Shown: in pieces, positions 61,198 through 64,000 of the stretch
How positions within the stretch are numbered: position 1 is the stretch's first letter
How the letters are laid out: each line of letters begins with the position of its first letter
Source of the DNA: CAYOWQ01 sp964407695
GTDB lineage: Bacteria; Planctomycetota; Phycisphaerae; Phycisphaerales; SM1A02
Assembly (NCBI GenBank): GCA_964407695.1
Contig: CAYOWQ010000006.1
Coordinates: 124,001 to 188,000, forward strand
Reading direction: 5' to 3'
Length of the DNA stretch: 64,000 nucleotides
Position numbers and translations under genes: made by a program
Notes under the pieces: model-generated
Database searches by the model: none
What the model was told of the DNA's origin: nothing
What the model saw: only the letters and a program-made list of their open reading frames with translations

Positions 61198-61826
61198 TGT
61201 CGAATCCCGCTCCAGAGAATCACGATGAACTTGAGAAGTCGAACCTTCGGGCGTCGATCAAGATCGTCCTCGGGGCGATGACGGCGAAAGAGCGACACGA
61301 CGCTTCACTGGCAGCCTGCCAAAAGCTCATGGGTCTGGACCTGTTCGTGCACGCCGGCGCCGTGATGCTCTATATGCCCTTGACCTCGGAGGTTGATGTT
61401 TCGTCCATTGCCCTTCGAGCTCTTCAGGCCGGAAAGACCGTGTGCGTGCCCCACGTGGTCGGAACCCATCTTCGGCCCGTCGAGATCACCCGCTTCGACG
61501 TCGCGGATATGGATCTCGACGATCATGGGGTCCGTACGCCGCGCGACGGTGCTCCGGTTTCACCTGAGATTCTTGATCTGATCGTTGTGCCGGGCCTCGC
61601 TTTTGACTCTGCCGGCCATCGGCTTGGTCGCGGGGGTGGCATTTACGACCGGTTTCTCAGCCGGGTTGCCCGCCGCACCGCCGTCATCGCCATCGCGTAT
61701 GACGCCCAGGTGGTCGAGCACGTTCCTTCATCGCGCCACGACGTTCCCGTGCAATTCGTCGTGACCGACCGACGCATCATCACCTCGGGTTCGGCTGCCC
61801 GCTCCCGCGGTTCATCTCCCTCATAG
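61194..61826 (+). CDS. 5-formyltetrahydrofolate cyclo-ligase
   Basis: The 210-residue protein has LRASIKIVLGAMTAKERHDA, MLYMPLTSEVDVSSIALRAL, LDLIVVPGLAFDSAGHRLGR and GGGIYDRFLSR, the MTHFS family signature with the ATP-binding Gly-rich loop. It converts 5-formyl-THF into 5,10-methenyl-THF. The Ser-rich C-terminal tail (SGSAARSRGSSPS) is unremarkable. The start overlaps the rarA stop (ATGA), a pairing seen in several planctomycetes. Confidence 0.92.
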   Translation: MMSNPAPENHDELEKSNLRASIKIVLGAMTAKERHDASLAACQKLMGLDLFVHAGAVMLYMPLTSEVDVSSIALRALQAGKTVCVPHVVGTHLRPVEITRFDVADMDLDDHGVRTPRDGAPVSPEILDLIVVPGLAFDSAGHRLGRGGGIYDRFLSRVARRTAVIAIAYDAQVVEHVPSSRHDVPVQFVVTDRRIITSGSAARSRGSSPS

Positions 61827-61851
61827 ATTCGACAGGCTCCGGAGTTTCCCC

Positions 61852-63078
61852 ATGGTTCTTGCCAGTCAAGCCGCTCGCCCCGCCAATCGACGCCGATACA
61901 TGACCAGTTCCGCACGCAAGCGACGGCAGCCATGGCTCCTGGCCGGAGCCGGGCTCACTGTGGTGATCATCGGTATCTGGGCGCTCACCCAGTCCGGCAA
62001 GGGACCGCATCCTGAAGCGCCGCCATCGGCCCAACCTCTTGCCACTGAGAAATCCGACTCTTCCCCAGGCAGCTCGGCCAAACCAACCTCCCCTTCCAAC
62101 ACCTTTGTCATGGGCTCGCCCGCACCGACCATTCCACATCCCTTGAACCGCAGCGAGAGCGACCGACGAGAGGCATCACCGCCCGTCGGTGAAGATCGCT
62201 CCACAGCGCCGACCGAGAATGCCGGTCGATCCTCATCCACCGAGTCTTCTTCCGGATCGGGTTCTCCGGCCAAGGAAGCAGGCACTCCAAAGAATCCTGT
62301 CGAGAACCGGCCTGCATCAGATCGGGTCCGTCGCGGCATCGACCTGAAAACCACAGATCCTCTGACAGCCCGTCGGCTGCTCTCGTCCGCAGTTCTTCAG
62401 GAGTCACTTACGGACACCGAGCTCACTCAGGCCACGCAGGCTCTCCACGCAATCAATGATCTGCTGGTCTTCAACCCAACCATTGTTCCCGGCGATGAAT
62501 TCGCCTCTCAATACGTGGTGCAACGCGGCGACAGCCTCGAGAAGATCGCCCGCAAGCTCAACATGAACGCCGATTGGCGGCTGCTCGTCCGGATTAATCG
62601 GATTCAGGATGCGCGCAAACTTCGCGAAGGCCAGAAGCTGAAGGTCATTGCGGACCCCTTCCATGCCGTGGTGCATAAGGACACGTACCGATTGGACCTC
62701 CTGTTGGGGTCGGGCGATGAACGCGTGGTCGTGCGATCATTCAAAGTCGGGCTCGGCGAATACAACTCGACGCCGACCGGCCTGTTTCGCGTCAAACCAA
62801 GATCAAAGCTGATCAACCCCTCCTGGACAAATCCGCGCACCGGCGAGTTCTTCAGCGCCGATGATCCCAAGAATCCCATCGGCGAACGCTGGATCGGCCT
62901 GGCCGGAATTCAGGATTCCAATCGAAACTTCGATGGATACGGAATCCACGGCACCGTTCAGCCTGAGTCGATCGGCCGACAGATGTCCATGGGCTGCATT
63001 CGAATGGCCAGCGACGATGTCGAATTGATCTACGAAGTTCTTTCTGAACCTTCGAGCACGATCGATATCCGTCCTTAA
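61852..63078 (+). CDS. Membrane-anchored LysM and L,D-transpeptidase (YkuD) protein
   Basis: A single membrane anchor (WLLAGAGLTVVIIGIWALTQ) is followed by a long Ser/Pro-rich linker, a LysM (QYVVQRGDSLEKIARKLNMN) and a C-terminal YkuD domain with GYGIHGTVQPESIG and SMGCIRMASDD, whose Cys is the nucleophile. It would cross-link or attach proteins to peptidoglycan by 3-3 bonds. The presence of LysM and YkuD together supports periplasmic cell-wall work, consistent with the ftsI cluster in this genome. Confidence 0.92.
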   Translation: MVLASQAARPANRRRYMTSSARKRRQPWLLAGAGLTVVIIGIWALTQSGKGPHPEAPPSAQPLATEKSDSSPGSSAKPTSPSNTFVMGSPAPTIPHPLNRSESDRREASPPVGEDRSTAPTENAGRSSSTESSSGSGSPAKEAGTPKNPVENRPASDRVRRGIDLKTTDPLTARRLLSSAVLQESLTDTELTQATQALHAINDLLVFNPTIVPGDEFASQYVVQRGDSLEKIARKLNMNADWRLLVRINRIQDARKLREGQKLKVIADPFHAVVHKDTYRLDLLLGSGDERVVVRSFKVGLGEYNSTPTGLFRVKPRSKLINPSWTNPRTGEFFSADDPKNPIGERWIGLAGIQDSNRNFDGYGIHGTVQPESIGRQMSMGCIRMASDDVELIYEVLSEPSSTIDIRP

Positions 63079-63277
63079 TCTCAACTCACCGGTCGCCGTT
63101 GCGAAACGTTGGCTCGGGGTCGTTGATGACCTGAGATGCAATTCACCGGGGGTTCACGGCGCGTTCAGACGATCCGCCCACACTGTGTACGTGGGCATCG
63201 GCGGTTGAAGCCGTCTGGCCTGAGATCGTCGCTGCCGCCATATCCACGTATCCCAGATTGCATCAAGGAGCATCTGT
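63079..63277. other. Intergenic region before the glycine-rich protein
   Basis: These ~200 bp contain no gene. A small inverted repeat CCCAC...GTGGG near 63177 is the only structure I noticed, and AAGGAG lies just ahead of the next start codon. Confidence 0.4.
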
Positions 63278-63766
63278 ATGACGACCGCAGTAACCGCCCT
63301 CTTCAAGAATTCCTCGGACGCCGCAGCCGCCATCGGCGACCTCATCGGCAAGGGGATTCCCCGTCGCCAGATCAGCGTCGTCGCGGCCGAAGACGTCAAA
63401 CTCGACGAAATCTCCGTGGTTCATTCCTCAAAGCTGCCCGAAGGCGCTGCTATCGGGGCCGGAGCCGGCGGGGCGATCGGCGCTGCGATTGCCGGCTTCA
63501 CCGCCGTGGGCGCCCTGGCGGCCACCGGCATCGGCCTCATTGCGGCCGGTCCGCTTGTTGCCGCGTTCGCAGGAGCCGGAGCCGGTGCCCTTGCCGGCGG
63601 CGCTCTCGGATCACTTGTCGGCCTCGCGATCCCTGAGAATGAACTCAAGTTGTATGAGGAATCACTCGCGAAGGGCCATGTCCTCGTCGGCGTCGATCCG
63701 GGAACGCATTCGGTCGAATCGATCCGCGCCGTCTTTCAATCTCACGGGGCCGAGCGAATCCGCTAG
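63278..63766 (+). CDS. Glycine-zipper membrane protein, stress-protein-like
   Basis: The N-terminus (MTTAVTALFKNSSDAAAAIG, DLIGKGIPRRQISVVAAED) resembles the first domain of general-stress/DUF1269-type proteins. It is followed by a long Gly/Ala zipper region (AIGAGAGGAIGAAIAGFTAV and ALAGGALGSLVGLAI) that forms membrane segments, and a C-terminal VLVGVDPGTHSVESIRAVFQ. The AAGGAG lies 7 nt upstream. Such proteins often sit next to ferritin-like DUF892 genes, as here. Function is a stress role at most by analogy. Confidence 0.78.
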   Translation: MTTAVTALFKNSSDAAAAIGDLIGKGIPRRQISVVAAEDVKLDEISVVHSSKLPEGAAIGAGAGGAIGAAIAGFTAVGALAATGIGLIAAGPLVAAFAGAGAGALAGGALGSLVGLAIPENELKLYEESLAKGHVLVGVDPGTHSVESIRAVFQSHGAERIR

Positions 63767-63822
63767 TCGCGGCCCACTTCCAGATATTCGCAACGAATCC
63801 CCCAAACAGGAGGCATCCACCC

Positions 63823-64000
63823 ATGTCAAAGCTCAACGAACTCTCTGACCTTCTCGAAGAACAACTGAAGGATCTCTACAGCGCTGAGAATCAGCTGCTC
63901 AAGGCCCTGCCGAAGGCCGCGAAGGCCGCATCAACTCCCGCACTCGCCAAGGCCTTCGAATCCCACCTCGAAGAAACCCACGGGCATGTCGAGCGCCTGG
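63823..64000 (+). CDS. Ferritin-like DUF892 (YciE/YciF) protein, 3' end off the window
   Basis: The start MSKLNELSDLLEEQLKDLYS follows a good site (CAGGAGGCATCC before ATG). The visible 59 residues continue AENQLLKALPKAAKAASTPA and HLEETHGHVERL, the first helices of the DUF892 ferritin-like fold, with the Glu and His residues in place. The family is stress-related and iron-binding. The gene continues past the right edge. Confidence 0.88.
   Translation, partial: MSKLNELSDLLEEQLKDLYSAENQLLKALPKAAKAASTPALAKAFESHLEETHGHVERL

Overview
The window looks like a chromosome segment of a planctomycete, possibly of the Phycisphaerae type. It carries a DUF1580 protein and a HYExAFE-like protein, both families largely known from Planctomycetota. 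It also has a WXG100/FtsK-type secretion cluster and a residual division/cell-wall cluster (rsmH, ftsL-like, ftsI). It divides sharply at a tRNA-Ala gene near 27.2 kb: almost everything to the left is accessory, almost everything to the right is core genome.

Accessory half (1-27.1 kb), read as a defence and mobile-element island. (a) 2-7152 is a restriction/repair locus. A Z1 ATPase and a PD-(D/E)XK protein on the + strand converge on a minus-strand run made of a PD-(D/E)XK-like protein, a Hint-domain protein, a 65-residue protein, a Dcm cytosine methylase and a Vsr endonuclease. (b) 7384-8952 encodes an internally duplicated HTH-HNH-AP2 protein. (c) 9.0-12.5 kb holds RHS material: a 3' RHS core with a new C-terminal domain, a membrane protein, a small protein, an immunity-like protein, and then a 5'-side RHS core remnant, i.e. 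the two core halves in reversed order. (d) 12557-13969 is an ApeA-like HEPN protein. (e) 14.1-22.5 kb is a replication/modification module of an integrative element: a minimal tyrosine recombinase, an HTH protein, small zinc ribbons, a lysine-rich HARE-HTH protein, a zinc-finger/HNH protein, a ParB-methylase fusion, a 600-bp gene-free repeat region, a primase-helicase and DUF1580. (f) 22.8-24.5 kb is an AbiE-type toxin-antitoxin pair with a clean inverted repeat in front of it. (g) 24.5-27.1 kb is a full-length integrase followed in the same run by a GIY-YIG-like protein and an unrecognised protein, ending beside the 3' end of tRNA-Ala(GGC), the probable attachment site. I could not find the second attachment site, so the left end is probably outside the window.

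Core half (27.3-64 kb). A WXG100 protein, a coiled-coil protein, a second WXG-like protein and an EssC/FtsK-like ATPase form a T7SS-like operon. Then follow mnmA and gcvT (divergent), a SAM methyltransferase, a DPP4-type peptidase coupled to a PfkB kinase, and the minus-strand cluster rsmH - LysM protein - ftsL-like - ftsI. After sppA come a Cys-rich exported protein, a large secreted alpha/beta hydrolase, psd overlapping a methyltransferase, a set of small exported proteins, a HYExAFE-like protein, an MBL-fold hydrolase and hppA with a strong terminator. The right end carries ppdK, glmS, rarA, a 5-formyltetrahydrofolate cyclo-ligase, a LysM/L,D-transpeptidase, a glycine-rich membrane protein and the start of a ferritin-like DUF892 protein.

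The best candidates for something undescribed are the Hint/nuclease genes inside the Dcm-Vsr-Z1 locus, the integrase-linked GIY-YIG plus unknown pair, the duplicated HTH-HNH-AP2 protein, and the iteron-like repeat region at 19.3-19.7 kb. All functional statements rest on motif recognition by eye; no database search was run.
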